A DNA stretch of 64,000 nucleotides from Puniceicoccaceae bacterium Marseille-Q1082 (lineage in GTDB: Bacteria; Verrucomicrobiota; Verrucomicrobiia; Opitutales; Intestinicryptomonadaceae), in contig CAJGBI010000002.1 in assembly GCA_904424815.1 (NCBI GenBank), positions 642,206 to 706,205 on the forward strand. The letters are read 5' to 3'. Both the position numbers and the translations under genes were made by a program. Below the pieces are notes generated by a model. That model saw only the letters and a list, made by a program, of their open reading frames with translations. It was not told the origin of the DNA and made no database searches. Every line of letters starts with the position of its first letter. Within the stretch, counting starts at the first letter, position 1. Below are positions 55,743-64,000 of this stretch, one piece after another.

Positions 55743-57236
55743 CTATTTTCTCCTGCGGGCAGCGGCGATTGCGAGGGCCGCCGCCCCTATGATTGCGGCG
55801 AGCGCGGCGGGCTCTGGAACGTGCGTTATGACGACCGACAGTGTGTTGTCGGCAAAGAGGAAGTTGGCGTCGAATTTGTTTTCGTCCATGCCGAAAATCT
55901 CGAAGTCGTCGTCGAGCGAGTCACCGAAGTTGGAGAGCGATTCCGCGGTCAGCAAGTCGTACTTTACCGACGAGCCGAGGCCTATGGCGTCGTAGTCGCC
56001 CGCGGTGAGGTCGAGCGCGAATACAAGCTTGCCGTCGCCGGCTTTTTCGAGGATGCCTCCGATTGCGAGGGTATCGCGCTGGCTGCTTTTAACGTCCAGT
56101 TCGAGTACGGCGCCCGCCGTCCAGTGGAATCCGGTTGTATAGAAGGCGTGGTCCGAATACAGCACGCCGAGCCTGCCGCCTTCCAAGTATGTATCGCCCG
56201 CGCTCTTGGTATTGTACAGATACAGAACTCCGCGCTTTACGGTGACAGTTCCGGTGTAGAAACAGTTGTCAGGGTCTTGGGGGGACAGCCTTTGTATTCC
56301 GTCGCCGTCCATTTCTATGTTGAGCTTTGACAGGTGCCATTCGTCTCCCGCGCCGTAGCTGCCATCCATAAGCTTGCCGCCGTATGAGTAGTCGGTGCCC
56401 GCCGCATTCTTGAAGACAAGCGTGGTTTCGGTTCCGGCAGAGTTTGTTGTGTTGCTTATTTCGGCGCACTGTCCGTTGGAGACTAACCCTCCGACTTCCA
56501 CGCGCATGGAAGTCCCTGCGGAGGCGTTTAACTTCATTACTGCGGCGTTTCTATAGCTTGTTGCTTGAAAGTTTACGATGCCTCCGATTTTCACTGTCGC
56601 GGCGTTGAGCGTGAGGTTCGACCTTGAATACAAGTCGATTCCTTTGTTTACGGTTATTGAATTGAGGGCTTTGCCGGACGTCCCGAGAGAAATCTTGGCC
56701 TTGTGGGTCATGTTGTCCGTGGCGGTCGTGCCGTCCGCCATTACCTCTATGGAGTCCGCAGAAAAGTTTATGCGCGGAGGCCCCGACGTTTCGCCGACAG
56801 AGTCGTCCGTATAGGATAAAATAAAATTTTTTGATTTGTCCGTAAAGTTGGAACCGTCCCATTCTCCTTCTACGCCCGATACTGAAAGTTTTCCGGAGAG
56901 CTCCCAATATACGTCCTGTCCGGATAGTTCGCGCCCCGCGTTTAAATAAATATTTTGCTGGGATAGGTTGCGAACCGTCATATCATTGCCGTAATTGTTG
57001 ACAGTGGTGACGAACAGGTTGTTTGAATTTGCGTATTGTCCGTCAAATATCAGGTTGTCTTCGCCCTGCATGGGAGGCCTGTCCACTGGAACAAACGAAC
57101 CGTCTGAGAGCGTTGACCACGCGCCGGATGGATTTGCCGTGGTGGTCGTCCCCTCGCCCGTAAAATAGAAATCCTCCGCCGCGGCGGAGAGGGCGACTGC
57201 AAACAGAGCGAGGGATTGGGTGAAAATCTTTTTCAT
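55743..57236 (-). CDS. PEP-CTERM surface protein, autotransporter-like body (copy 1)
   Basis: The 497-residue protein has a signal peptide (MKKIFTQSLALFAVALSAAA, cleavage near AAA-ED). A long beta-helix-like body with Asn/Thr/Gly turns follows. The tail is VPEPAALAAIIGAAALAIAA followed by RRRK, the exosortase signal. Its tail DNA is identical to that of the next gene over 54 bases (55761-55814 and 57431-57484). It is expected at the surface. A TTGACA box lies at 57335-57330. Function of the passenger is unknown. Confidence 0.85.
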   Translation of the reverse strand: MKKIFTQSLALFAVALSAAAEDFYFTGEGTTTTANPSGAWSTLSDGSFVPVDRPPMQGEDNLIFDGQYANSNNLFVTTVNNYGNDMTVRNLSQQNIYLNAGRELSGQDVYWELSGKLSVSGVEGEWDGSNFTDKSKNFILSYTDDSVGETSGPPRINFSADSIEVMADGTTATDNMTHKAKISLGTSGKALNSITVNKGIDLYSRSNLTLNAATVKIGGIVNFQATSYRNAAVMKLNASAGTSMRVEVGGLVSNGQCAEISNTTNSAGTETTLVFKNAAGTDYSYGGKLMDGSYGAGDEWHLSKLNIEMDGDGIQRLSPQDPDNCFYTGTVTVKRGVLYLYNTKSAGDTYLEGGRLGVLYSDHAFYTTGFHWTAGAVLELDVKSSQRDTLAIGGILEKAGDGKLVFALDLTAGDYDAIGLGSSVKYDLLTAESLSNFGDSLDDDFEIFGMDENKFDANFLFADNTLSVVITHVPEPAALAAIIGAAALAIAAARRRK

Positions 57237-57306
57237 GGATGTGCTGGCGGGATGTTAAGTGGTGCGCGCCGGATTTTTTCTCAATCGTGTGCGCGAAACT
57301 GGCGAT

Positions 57307-57335
57307 AAATTTGTAAAAATTCTTAACTATGTCAA
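57307..57335 (-). promoter_or_regulatory. Possible promoter of the copy-1 PEP-CTERM gene
   Basis: A perfect TTGACA at 57335-57330 lies about 95 bases upstream of the start. The -10 region (AAATTT at 57312-57307 with 17 bases between) is weak. Confidence 0.35.
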
Positions 57336-57361
57336 GAATATTTTGATATAAAAGAAAATAC

Positions 57362-57393
57362 AAAAAAGCTCCGAACTTTCCGTCCGGAGCTTT
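57362..57393 (-). terminator. Terminator of the PEP-CTERM gene at 57413
   Basis: On the minus strand AAAGCTCCG (57393-57385) pairs with CGGAGCTTT (57373-57365), and the T-tract continues to 57362. It lies 20 bases after the stop. Confidence 0.85.
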
Positions 57394-57412
57394 AAGGCAT
57401 GGATTTTATCCG

Positions 57413-59041
57413 CTATTTTTTCCTGCGAATAGCGGCGATTGCGAGGGCCGCCGCCCCTATGATTGCGGCGAGCGCGGCGGGCTCGGGAACGGCGGAGAAT
57501 GATACGGTAAGCGTGTTGCCGACCCATTCAAAGTCCGCAAAGCCGTTTGCGAGGTTTTTGGCCAAGAAGTCTTCGTCGGCGTCGGTATCGGAGGAAAAAC
57601 CTTCGAGGGCCTGGGCGGTTATGAGTTCCAAAACCGTTCCGTCTTCAATGAACACCGACGGGTCGAAACCCGCGAAGTCTATTCCGATTTTTCCTTCGCC
57701 CGCTTTTGCGAATGTCCCCTCGATTCTTACCATGTCGCCCCCTCCGTTCATCGCGTCGGCGCTGTAAAATATGAAGTCTCCCCCGCGCCATTCGGCCGAG
57801 GATACGATTATTCCCCCGTCTATGCCGCCAAAGGCGCCGCCGGTCATGGTGAGTTTGCCGAGGGCCGTTGTGCTGTTCATTATGAGGGTTCCGCTCTCGA
57901 CTTCCACTGTGCCCGTAAATTTGGCGTCGGCGTGGATTATCTGCTTGGCGCCGTCCCTGCCCGCCATCTTCACGCTCATGACGGTTTTTATCGTATCGGA
58001 GCGGTTTTCCGTGAATCCGCCGGTAAATTCGCAATCGGCCTCGTTGGCGAATATCAGCTTTACGGTGCTCGCTTCAAGGGTTCGCGAATTGTTCGATACC
58101 GTTCCTTCGCCCTGCAATCCGCCGATTTTTATAAAAGTGTTTGTCGGACCGGGGGCGGGGTCTCCTGTTGCCCACGAAATTGCGCCGCTTCTGTTTATCA
58201 AATTCCACGTCGGTTTTTTTCCGCCGTCGCTCGGGGTCATTCTCACTATTCCCTCGACGACGACATCGGGGACGCTTTCGGAGTGGACGGCGTCGGCGGC
58301 GTTGTCCCAAACGTTCATGCCCACGGTGGCATTGCCGTGTATATTAAAATCTCCCGTTACGGTCAGGCGCTTTGGTCCGGAAGAGTCCGAGAGGCTTACG
58401 GCGTCCCCTATATGGGTATTGCCTTCGTCTATGGTCGCGTATGCGGTTCCTGCGGCGTCGGAGCCGATGACAAAGCTTGTCGTGTTTTCTCCGTAGCCGA
58501 TGTTCATTTCTCCCACGGTGATTATCGCCTGCGCAGCGTCGGAATTCGCCGAGGCGAACTGTATGCCCCTGTCCCAAGAACCCGCCGCGCCCGTGTATGT
58601 AAATGTTCCTATGTTCCAATAAGAATTTGAAGAGCTTGAAGTGAGCTTTATGCCCGTTGAGCCTCCCGTCTCATGGAACCCGCTGCCGTCCCAATAACCG
58701 GTGCTGGTGGCGTCGTGGTTTATTATGGAAATGGAGTTTACCTGGAACATCGAAGTTTTGATTCTATAATATATATTGTCCTGCCTTCCTGAAACGGGCA
58801 GGTACGCGCCGTAGTCGAATATCCAGTTGGCGTCGGGCGAATTCATCTCCGTCCCCTCGGGCGGGGCGACGTATTCCGTGTCGGAAACGCTCCAATTTTT
58901 CGCGGTGAGGGGGTCTACTTCGCCGTAATAGCCAGTGGCTCCCGCCCAGATGTAATACGTGTTGTCCGCAGCTCCCGCGGAGGCGGCAAGCGCGGCGGAA
59001 AGAAGCGCGGCGGACAATTTTTTAATGGGGTAAATTTTCAT
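57413..59041 (-). CDS. PEP-CTERM surface protein, autotransporter-like body (copy 2)
   Basis: The 542-residue protein has a signal peptide (hydrophobic LSAALLSAALAASAGA, cleavage before ADN, about residue 24). A Thr/Ser/Gly-rich beta-helix-like body follows, and a tail VPEPAALAAIIGAAALAIAA plus RRKK. The tail, but not the body, is nearly identical to copy 1, suggesting recent exchange of the sorting cassette or a duplication with fast passenger change. A good TTGACA-N17-TAACTT promoter lies just upstream. Function of the passenger is unknown. Confidence 0.85.
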   Translation of the reverse strand: MKIYPIKKLSAALLSAALAASAGAADNTYYIWAGATGYYGEVDPLTAKNWSVSDTEYVAPPEGTEMNSPDANWIFDYGAYLPVSGRQDNIYYRIKTSMFQVNSISIINHDATSTGYWDGSGFHETGGSTGIKLTSSSSNSYWNIGTFTYTGAAGSWDRGIQFASANSDAAQAIITVGEMNIGYGENTTSFVIGSDAAGTAYATIDEGNTHIGDAVSLSDSSGPKRLTVTGDFNIHGNATVGMNVWDNAADAVHSESVPDVVVEGIVRMTPSDGGKKPTWNLINRSGAISWATGDPAPGPTNTFIKIGGLQGEGTVSNNSRTLEASTVKLIFANEADCEFTGGFTENRSDTIKTVMSVKMAGRDGAKQIIHADAKFTGTVEVESGTLIMNSTTALGKLTMTGGAFGGIDGGIIVSSAEWRGGDFIFYSADAMNGGGDMVRIEGTFAKAGEGKIGIDFAGFDPSVFIEDGTVLELITAQALEGFSSDTDADEDFLAKNLANGFADFEWVGNTLTVSFSAVPEPAALAAIIGAAALAIAAIRRKK

Positions 59042-59065
59042 TTGAACTGAGTTTTAATTGTGAAC

Positions 59066-59094
59066 AAGTTAACCGCGTTTCAATTGGTTGTCAA
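59066..59094 (-). promoter_or_regulatory. Sigma-70-type promoter of the copy-2 PEP-CTERM gene
   Basis: On the minus strand TTGACA at 59094-59089 and TAACTT at 59071-59066 are 17 bases apart. The ATG is at 59041, so the leader would be about 20 bases. Confidence 0.55.
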
Positions 59095-59251
59095 CCGAAA
59101 ATATTATCCATATATATCTATAAATTATAAGATTATTCGTTTTCAGTGCGCTTGCGACGGAGAAAAATTTTGCGGCATTCCCGCTAGCCGTGCTCAAAGT
59201 TCCGCCCGCAGGCGCCGCTTTCGCTCCATTCCCGCCGGTTCTTTCCGGAAC

Positions 59252-59782
59252 TCACAGGGAAAACGACACTATGGAATATTGCGCCGACACCGCCCCCTTC
59301 CCGTCTCCGGAAAACGAGGCTTCCGCTATCGACACATAGGGGCGAAGGGCTTTGAGGGCCGCCTCAAACCTCATTATGGACGGGAGGTCTGCGGTCTTTG
59401 AAATCTGCATGGTCGCTCTGTAAACCTTGAACCTTCCCTCCGCGGAGGACGCGACCGACGACAGCCTGTACTCAACGCCCGCCTCCCGCGCGCAGCGGTC
59501 TATTTCCGCCTGAAACTTGTCCGCAGAAAGCGCTTTGGACGGGTCGAAAGACTTTGAAAGCTCCGTTTCCGCCGCCGCCACCGCGTCCGCTCCGGCGATT
59601 GCGGCGCGCGCCGTGGCCATACGCCTGCCGAGATCCAGCATTCTCTCCGAATATTCCGCATTCTTGCGCGACAGAAGCGTAAACCATAGCGCCGCCACTA
59701 TCGCCGCGCAACAGAGCGCCATCGCGCGCTCTCTCGGCTTGCGCGACGCCCAAAACGACTTCAACCTTTCGACAATCCTCAT
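59252..59782 (-). CDS. GspM/PilO-like inner-membrane protein
   Basis: The 176-residue protein has a short cytoplasmic start, one membrane helix (about residues 21-38), a helical coiled stretch and a small ferredoxin-like periplasmic domain. This is the architecture of GspM/PilO, the platform protein that partners GspL/PilN. Sequence signatures are weak, so the call relies on layout and neighbour. Its ATG overlaps the stop of the GspL-like gene by four bases. Confidence 0.6.
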   Translation of the reverse strand: MRIVERLKSFWASRKPRERAMALCCAAIVAALWFTLLSRKNAEYSERMLDLGRRMATARAAIAGADAVAAAETELSKSFDPSKALSADKFQAEIDRCAREAGVEYRLSSVASSAEGRFKVYRATMQISKTADLPSIMRFEAALKALRPYVSIAEASFSGDGKGAVSAQYSIVSFSL

Positions 59783-60846
59783 TTCTTGAACGTCCCCGTC
59801 ACGGAAAATTTGGACGCGCTCTTCGACGAGTCGCTCTTCGATTTCACGTCCGCAAACCCTGGTAAATTCCTGAGCTTTGACACGAATTCGTTTATTTTGG
59901 AGAGGTCGTCGCTCGACCCCGCAATCTCAAACGAGCTCCCCTTCCGCGAAAACGACGCTGCGACCACCCCGTCCGGGCGCGCGGCGTTTATCTTGGACAA
60001 CAGCTCGAGCGGCGTGGGGTTTGGCCGCGCGAGATCCGAAAACGCCGCAATCCTCTCCACTCGCGCCTCTATCGCTTTTGCCTCGGGCTCCATCGCGGCG
60101 AGCTCCTCTTCCGTTTTTGCGATTTCGCGCGATTTCAACATCACTCCCGCCTGAAACGCGGCGAGCGCCGCGAACGCCGCGGGTATCAGCGCAATCGCGC
60201 ACGCGGCAATCCTGCGCTTGCGCCGCGATAGCCTTGCCGCTCGCAAAAAATCCGCCCCCCTGACGTCGCATAATGCAAGCTCCGCCAGCGGCGCTCTCCA
60301 CGACATTTCACGCCGCGCGCCCTCCACTCCGGAAATCTTCGCTGAAAATTCGGCGAATTTTCCGGAAGCCGAGGCGGATTCAAGCTCGACCGCGGCGGCT
60401 CCGCGGGCGTCAAATCCCAAAAATTCCGCGAGCTCCTCTTTCGCCTTTTCCGCGTCCGCCGCGTTGTCGAGCGCGGCGAAGTCCGCCGCCGCCCCGCCTT
60501 CAAGCCTTGCCGCGCACACGCACCCTTCGTGCAGAAAAAAATATTCCCCGTCTTCCAAACCGGAAGCCAGCAGCGCGCAAAACGACGGCATTGCCAAATC
60601 CGCCTCCATGAGCGCCTGCGCGCCCATATCTCCAAACGCCGAAGTGTCCACCGCCCCGAAAGCCGTGGCGCTTCCCCCGCGCGCCCTGTAAACCCCGCAC
60701 TTTAACCTGTCCGCCGACACCGGCGCGTCCGCAGCGATTTCCGCAAACGCCATCGAGAGCAAATCGGCGTCCGATATGCCCCCAACCCCGTCGAGCCTCT
60801 TTACAAAATACGCCCCGGCGGGCAATAACGTAATCTTACGCGCCAT
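59779..60846 (-). CDS. GspL/PilM-PilN-like assembly platform protein
   Basis: The 355-residue protein has a cytoplasmic actin-like part (about residues 1-205), one membrane helix (212-237) and a periplasmic domain with a coiled stretch and ferredoxin-like fold. That order is the GspL design of type II secretion or type IV pilus platforms. I start it at ATG 60846, because GGAG seven bases upstream is a good ribosome-binding site. A longer frame would run into the 72-bp repeat array. GspM follows with a four-base overlap. No GspE, F, C or D is in the window, so the rest of the machine must lie elsewhere. Confidence 0.62.
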   Translation of the reverse strand: MARKITLLPAGAYFVKRLDGVGGISDADLLSMAFAEIAADAPVSADRLKCGVYRARGGSATAFGAVDTSAFGDMGAQALMEADLAMPSFCALLASGLEDGEYFFLHEGCVCAARLEGGAAADFAALDNAADAEKAKEELAEFLGFDARGAAAVELESASASGKFAEFSAKISGVEGARREMSWRAPLAELALCDVRGADFLRAARLSRRKRRIAACAIALIPAAFAALAAFQAGVMLKSREIAKTEEELAAMEPEAKAIEARVERIAAFSDLARPNPTPLELLSKINAARPDGVVAASFSRKGSSFEIAGSSDDLSKINEFVSKLRNLPGFADVKSKSDSSKSASKFSVTGTFKK

Positions 60847-60903
60847 CTCTTTTCTCCAACGCCCAGTATCTCCCAAAGTTTCACCCCAATCAAGCATTTT
60901 ATT

Positions 60904-61590
60904 GAAGGGGGGCATAGCCCCCCTTACGGAGATTGCATTCGCAATACTCCTATCCCCCGCCGCGGTTTGTTGTTTTTTTTGTGGCATAGCCCCCCTTACG
61001 GAGATTGTATCCGCAATGCTCCTATCCCCCGCCGCGGTTTGTTGTTTTTTTTATGGCATAGCCCCCCTTACGGAGATTGCATTCGCAATGCTCCTATCCC
61101 CCGCTGCGGTTTGTTGTTTTTTTTGTGGCATAGCTTCCTTGCGGAGATTGCATCCGCAATGCTCCTATCCCCCGCCGCGGTTTGTTGTTTTTTTTATGGC
61201 ATAGCCCCCCTTACGGAGATTGCATTCGCAATGCTCCTATCCCCCGCTGCGGTTTGTTGTTTTTTTTCTGGCATAGCCCCCCTTGCGGAGATTGCATTCG
61301 CAATGCTCCTATCCCCCGCTGCGGTTTGTTGTTTTTTTTGTGGCATAGCTTCCTTGCGGAGATTGCATTCGCAATGCTCCTATCCCCCGCCGCGGTTTGT
61401 TGTTTTTTTTGTGGCATAGCCCCCCTTACGGAGATTGCATCCGCAATGCTCCTATCCCCCGCCGCGGTTTGTTGTTTTTTTTATGGCATAGCCCCCCTTA
61501 CGGAGATTGCATTCGCAATGCTCCTATCCCCCGCCGCGGTTTGTTGTTTTTTTTATGGCATAGCCTCCCTTGCGGTGATTGGCTATGCGA
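60904..61590 (-). repeat. Tandem array of 72-bp units built on a conserved hairpin
   Basis: Units begin at 60911, 60983, 61055, 61127, 61198, 61270, 61342, 61413 and 61485, with a tenth, degraded one from 61557. Seven units are 72 bases and two are 71. Each holds, on the minus strand, A8, CCGCGGCGGGGGATAGG, then hairpin I (GGAG-C-ATTGC-loop-GCAAT-CTCC) and CGTAAGGGG. Only the left end has a full hairpin II (60905-60925). Because 72 is 24 codons, long spurious reading frames run through it, but the 71-base units break them. It lies in the divergent gap between the GspL-like gene and mgtE. Confidence 0.92.
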
Positions 61591-61818
61591 TGTTTTTATC
61601 CCGCGGTAGTTCATTATTTTACTCCGCAGAGGCTTGCCGGTTCAATGGAACGGCGCGCCGCCGCGCATGTTCCATTTGCGGGACGCTCGCTTTGCGCCCG
61701 CTGCGCGCCGGAACGCCGCTTCCCGATAAGCGGGATAAAAAACTTGAAAATTCGGCGAAAACGGAGTTGAGTTTCAGGCAGATATTCACGCTTATGTCGG
61801 TCATGGGGATTTAGAGCA
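61591..61818. other. Leader region of mgtE
   Basis: No gene is seen. An inverted repeat AATGGAAC (61644-61651) with GTTCCATT (61669-61676) stands next to the array and resembles the ATGG-headed hairpins of the 33.7-kb island. The last 80 bases are more AT-rich and probably carry the mgtE promoter. I could not match an M-box magnesium riboswitch. Confidence 0.45.
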
Positions 61819-63207
61819 ATGCCGCAGGAAGAAAAAGCCGCCGATGTCGCCCGCCGCGAAGAGGGCTATACGCTTTACGATCTGGTGAGCATGGCCGACA
61901 GCGCCGAGCTCGACAGGCTCGACGACGAAACGCTCCTGCGCACCAGCCCCCACATCCTGTCGGTCTTTCTCTCGCGCCTCGACGTGGACACCCAGCGGCA
62001 GATCCTGCGCCGCTTTTCCCCCGAGCAGGTTTCGGAGATAGTCTCCGAGATGGACTCCGAGCAGTCCGCCGAGCTCGTCTCCGAAATGCGCGAGCACCGC
62101 GCGGTTTCCGTCCTCAACGAGATGGAGCCCGACGACGCCGCCGACATCGTGCGAGAGCTCGAGGACGACGACCGCGACAGGCTTTTGAAGGGTATGCAGA
62201 AGTCGCAGCCCGAAGCGGCGGAGGATGTCCTTGAGCTGCTCGAATACCCCGAGGACACTGCGGGCGCGATAATGAACCCGCACGTCGCCACCCTGCGCCC
62301 CGAGATGACGATAGACGAGGCCATAGGCGCGGTGCGCAAAATGCGCGACGAATACGAAAACATCTACTATCTGTACGTGGTCGACTCCGACGACGTGTTG
62401 CAGGGGGTTGTGTCGATGCGCGCGCTGCTGCTTGCGCCTAAGGGCTCGCGCGTGGGGCACATAATGCGCACGGGGCTCATCGGGCTTCTGGCGCCCACGA
62501 TGGACAAGGAGATAGTCGCCCACATAATGGCGGACACGAATTTCCACACGCTGCCGGTAGTGGATTCCGACGGCGAGCTGCTGGGCATCATCACGCACGA
62601 CGACGTTATCGACATCATGCGCGACGAGAACACCGAGGACATCCAGAAGATGGCGGGCGCGGGCGCCGACGAGGGGATTTTCGACCCGATTTTTTCGAGC
62701 ATACGCCAGCGCTCCCCGTGGCTGCTGGTGAACCTGTGCACGGCGTTTGTAGCGTCGGCGGTGGTGGGGTTTTTCGACTCCGACATAGCTGTTTTGCCTG
62801 TGCTTGCGGTGTTCATGCCGATAATCGCGGGCATAGGGGGGAACACGGGCGCGCAGACGCTCGCGGTGACGGTGCGCTCCATCGCCCTCGGGGAGGTCGA
62901 GATGTTCGACATGTCGCGCGTTTGCCTGCGCGAGACTTGGAAAGGCTTTCTGAACGGGCTCCTCATCGGCCTGCTCGGGGCGTGCCTCGCGATGGCGGTC
63001 ACGCGCAGGTGGGACTTCTCCGCCATAGTTTGGGTGGCGATGCTGATAAACATGTCGCTCGGCGGCTTCATGGGCAGCTTCATACCCTTTACCCTTAAAA
63101 AGTTCGGGCTCGACCCGGCGTCGGGCTCATCCATATTCGCGACGGGCTGCACCGACACGGGCGGATTCTTCATATTCTTAGGCCTCGGCGCGCTGTTTTT
63201 GTTGTAG
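61819..63207 (+). CDS. mgtE: Magnesium transporter MgtE
   Basis: The 462-residue protein has the MgtE N-terminal superhelical domain (with LNEMEPDDAADIVREL), two CBS domains (about residues 140-260) and five C-terminal membrane helices with GIGGNTGAQTLAVTVRSIALGE, the pore signature. It forms a Mg-gated channel closed by Mg bound at the N/CBS domains. The start at 61819 lacks a clear ribosome-binding site. It is divergent from the GspL-like gene across the repeat array. Confidence 0.95.
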   Translation: MPQEEKAADVARREEGYTLYDLVSMADSAELDRLDDETLLRTSPHILSVFLSRLDVDTQRQILRRFSPEQVSEIVSEMDSEQSAELVSEMREHRAVSVLNEMEPDDAADIVRELEDDDRDRLLKGMQKSQPEAAEDVLELLEYPEDTAGAIMNPHVATLRPEMTIDEAIGAVRKMRDEYENIYYLYVVDSDDVLQGVVSMRALLLAPKGSRVGHIMRTGLIGLLAPTMDKEIVAHIMADTNFHTLPVVDSDGELLGIITHDDVIDIMRDENTEDIQKMAGAGADEGIFDPIFSSIRQRSPWLLVNLCTAFVASAVVGFFDSDIAVLPVLAVFMPIIAGIGGNTGAQTLAVTVRSIALGEVEMFDMSRVCLRETWKGFLNGLLIGLLGACLAMAVTRRWDFSAIVWVAMLINMSLGGFMGSFIPFTLKKFGLDPASGSSIFATGCTDTGGFFIFLGLGALFLL

Positions 63208-63292
63208 AGCGGAATCGGGGCGGTTTGACGGCGCCGGACGTATTGAACGCGCAGAGCGCAAGTTCTCCGCGCCCCATTTACATAGGGTTTTT

Positions 63293-64000
63293 CTAACGCC
63301 CCTCGCGCTTGGGGTCGTTTTTTGTCTTGAAGGTCTTGGGGGTGATGTCGAGCTTTGAGATTTTATAGTTGAGTATGCGCCGCGTGACGGAGAGTTGGCG
63401 CGCGGCGGCGGCGGCGTTGCCCCCGTTTGCGGCGAGCACCTCTATGATTATTTCGCGCTCGAAGTTTTCCACCATCTTCTTGAAGTCTATGTTTTCGTCG
63501 GCTTTGAGCTTCGAGGTATTCGTGGACTGCGGGGTCTGGAGCGACGGGGGGAGGTCCGACTCCGCTATGGCGGGGCCGGCGGGTATTATCACCGCGCGCT
63601 CTATGCAGTTTTCGAGCTCGCGCACGTTGCTGGGCCAGTGGTAGGCGCAAAGCATGTTCATCGCCGCCGGCGTGATTGCGGTGATCTTTTTCCCGCGCAG
63701 GGCGGCGTGCTTTTGCAGAAAAAATTTCGCAAGCTGCGGAATGTCCCTGCGCCTCTGGCGCAGCGGGGGGATATTGATGGTGAACACGCTTATGCGGTAG
63801 TAGAAGTCGGGGCGGATTATGCCGTCGCGCAGGCGGGTTTCGAGGTCTCCGGAAGTGGAGGCTATTATGCGCGCGCAGGAGCGGCGCACTTTCGTTTCGC
63901 CGCAGCGGGAATACGTCCCGTCCGTCAGGAATTTCAGCAGCTTCACTTGCAGCGGCTGGCCTATCAGCCCCATAGAGTCGAGGTACACTATGCCGTTTTC
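63293..64000 (-). CDS. Sigma-54-dependent activator (NtrC/NifA family), C-terminal part
   Basis: The gene runs off the right edge; 235 residues of the C-terminus are visible. They cover the second half of the AAA+ domain (GIVYLDSMG, Walker-B-like, then FYYRISVFTINIPPLRQRRRD and WPSNVRELENCIER) and a Fis-type helix-turn-helix at the end (NGGNAAAAARQLSVTRRILN). It would activate RpoN-dependent promoters after signal input through a domain not seen here. The target genes are unknown. Confidence 0.92.
   Translation of the reverse strand, partial: ENGIVYLDSMGLIGQPLQVKLLKFLTDGTYSRCGETKVRRSCARIIASTSGDLETRLRDGIIRPDFYYRISVFTINIPPLRQRRRDIPQLAKFFLQKHAALRGKKITAITPAAMNMLCAYHWPSNVRELENCIERAVIIPAGPAIAESDLPPSLQTPQSTNTSKLKADENIDFKKMVENFEREIIIEVLAANGGNAAAAARQLSVTRRILNYKISKLDITPKTFKTKNDPKREGR

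Noticed and set aside
60904-61590. CRISPR array
   Set aside because: Whole 72-bp units repeat with no unique spacers, and no cas gene is nearby.
60967-61814. Long plus-strand reading frames with 24-residue repeats (for example WHSPPYGDCIRNAPIP)
   Set aside because: They are produced by the 72-bp DNA repeat. Two 71-bp units break the frame, there is no ribosome-binding site, and the complementary strand is equally open.
61591-61818. M-box magnesium riboswitch before mgtE
   Set aside because: I could not find the conserved M-box core; most of the upstream space is repeat array.

Overview
The window is about 64 kb of GC-rich, densely packed chromosome from a Gram-negative bacterium. The most likely source is the Verrucomicrobiota, probably Opitutae/Opitutales. 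This rests on several PEP-CTERM proteins with long beta-helix/autotransporter-like bodies, Tat-exported Gfo/Idh/MocA and sugar-isomerase-like proteins, LPS genes (kdsA, an MsbA-like transporter, CDP-dideoxysugar genes), a UbiE/MenG methyltransferase, an orphan GspL/GspM-like pair and a lysine/alanine-rich histone-H1-like tail. No rRNA gene, recognisable tRNA, insertion sequence, prophage or CRISPR array was seen.

Layout. 1-8240 (minus) is one tightly packed operon: rfbF, rfbG, rfbH, a short-chain reductase/epimerase, a thiamine-diphosphate enzyme, a GT2 glycosyltransferase and a polysaccharide pyruvyl transferase that runs off the left edge. It looks like an O-antigen locus making a CDP-3,6-dideoxyhexose, possibly a branched yersiniose-type sugar. 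8430-13385 holds an MsbA-like exporter, a secreted NodB-like deacetylase, rsmG and ndk. 13450-22942 is a carbohydrate region: two tandem GH42-like secreted proteins, a pilin-like protein, a Tat/lipoprotein DapA-like aldolase, an RluA-type pseudouridine synthase and a GH65-like glycosidase. 23098-33331 is mostly housekeeping: ubiE/menG, a ClpX-like ATPase without the zinc domain, an HU-family gene next to hisS, a purine permease, a ComM-like ATPase, a CinA-like amidohydrolase and sppA.

33332-33996 is a gene-free island of structured repeats. Then come a small H1-tail plus carbohydrate-binding-like protein, a PpiD/SurA-like chaperone, a MurU-AmgK fusion, a broken PEP-CTERM gene and a Tat-exported isomerase/oxidoreductase pair. 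42060-48798 has glutaredoxin, a DUF4405 protein, a PEP-CTERM protein, a GlcF/GlcD pair, trmL, smpB and rpoZ. 48989-55327 (plus) carries icd, a PfkB kinase, proA, a dUTPase, pyrG and kdsA. 55743-59041 holds two related PEP-CTERM genes. 59252-60846 is the GspM/GspL-like pair. Upstream of it, between it and mgtE, lies a 72-bp tandem array built from the same hairpin module as the 33.5-kb island. A sigma-54 activator runs off the right edge.

Themes. Surface biogenesis dominates: CDP-sugar synthesis, Kdo and CTP supply (pyrG overlaps kdsA), lipid export, murein recycling and PEP-CTERM proteins. A second theme is polysaccharide breakdown by exported enzymes. The least explained signal is the modular hairpin repeat family, whose stems show compensatory changes between copies.
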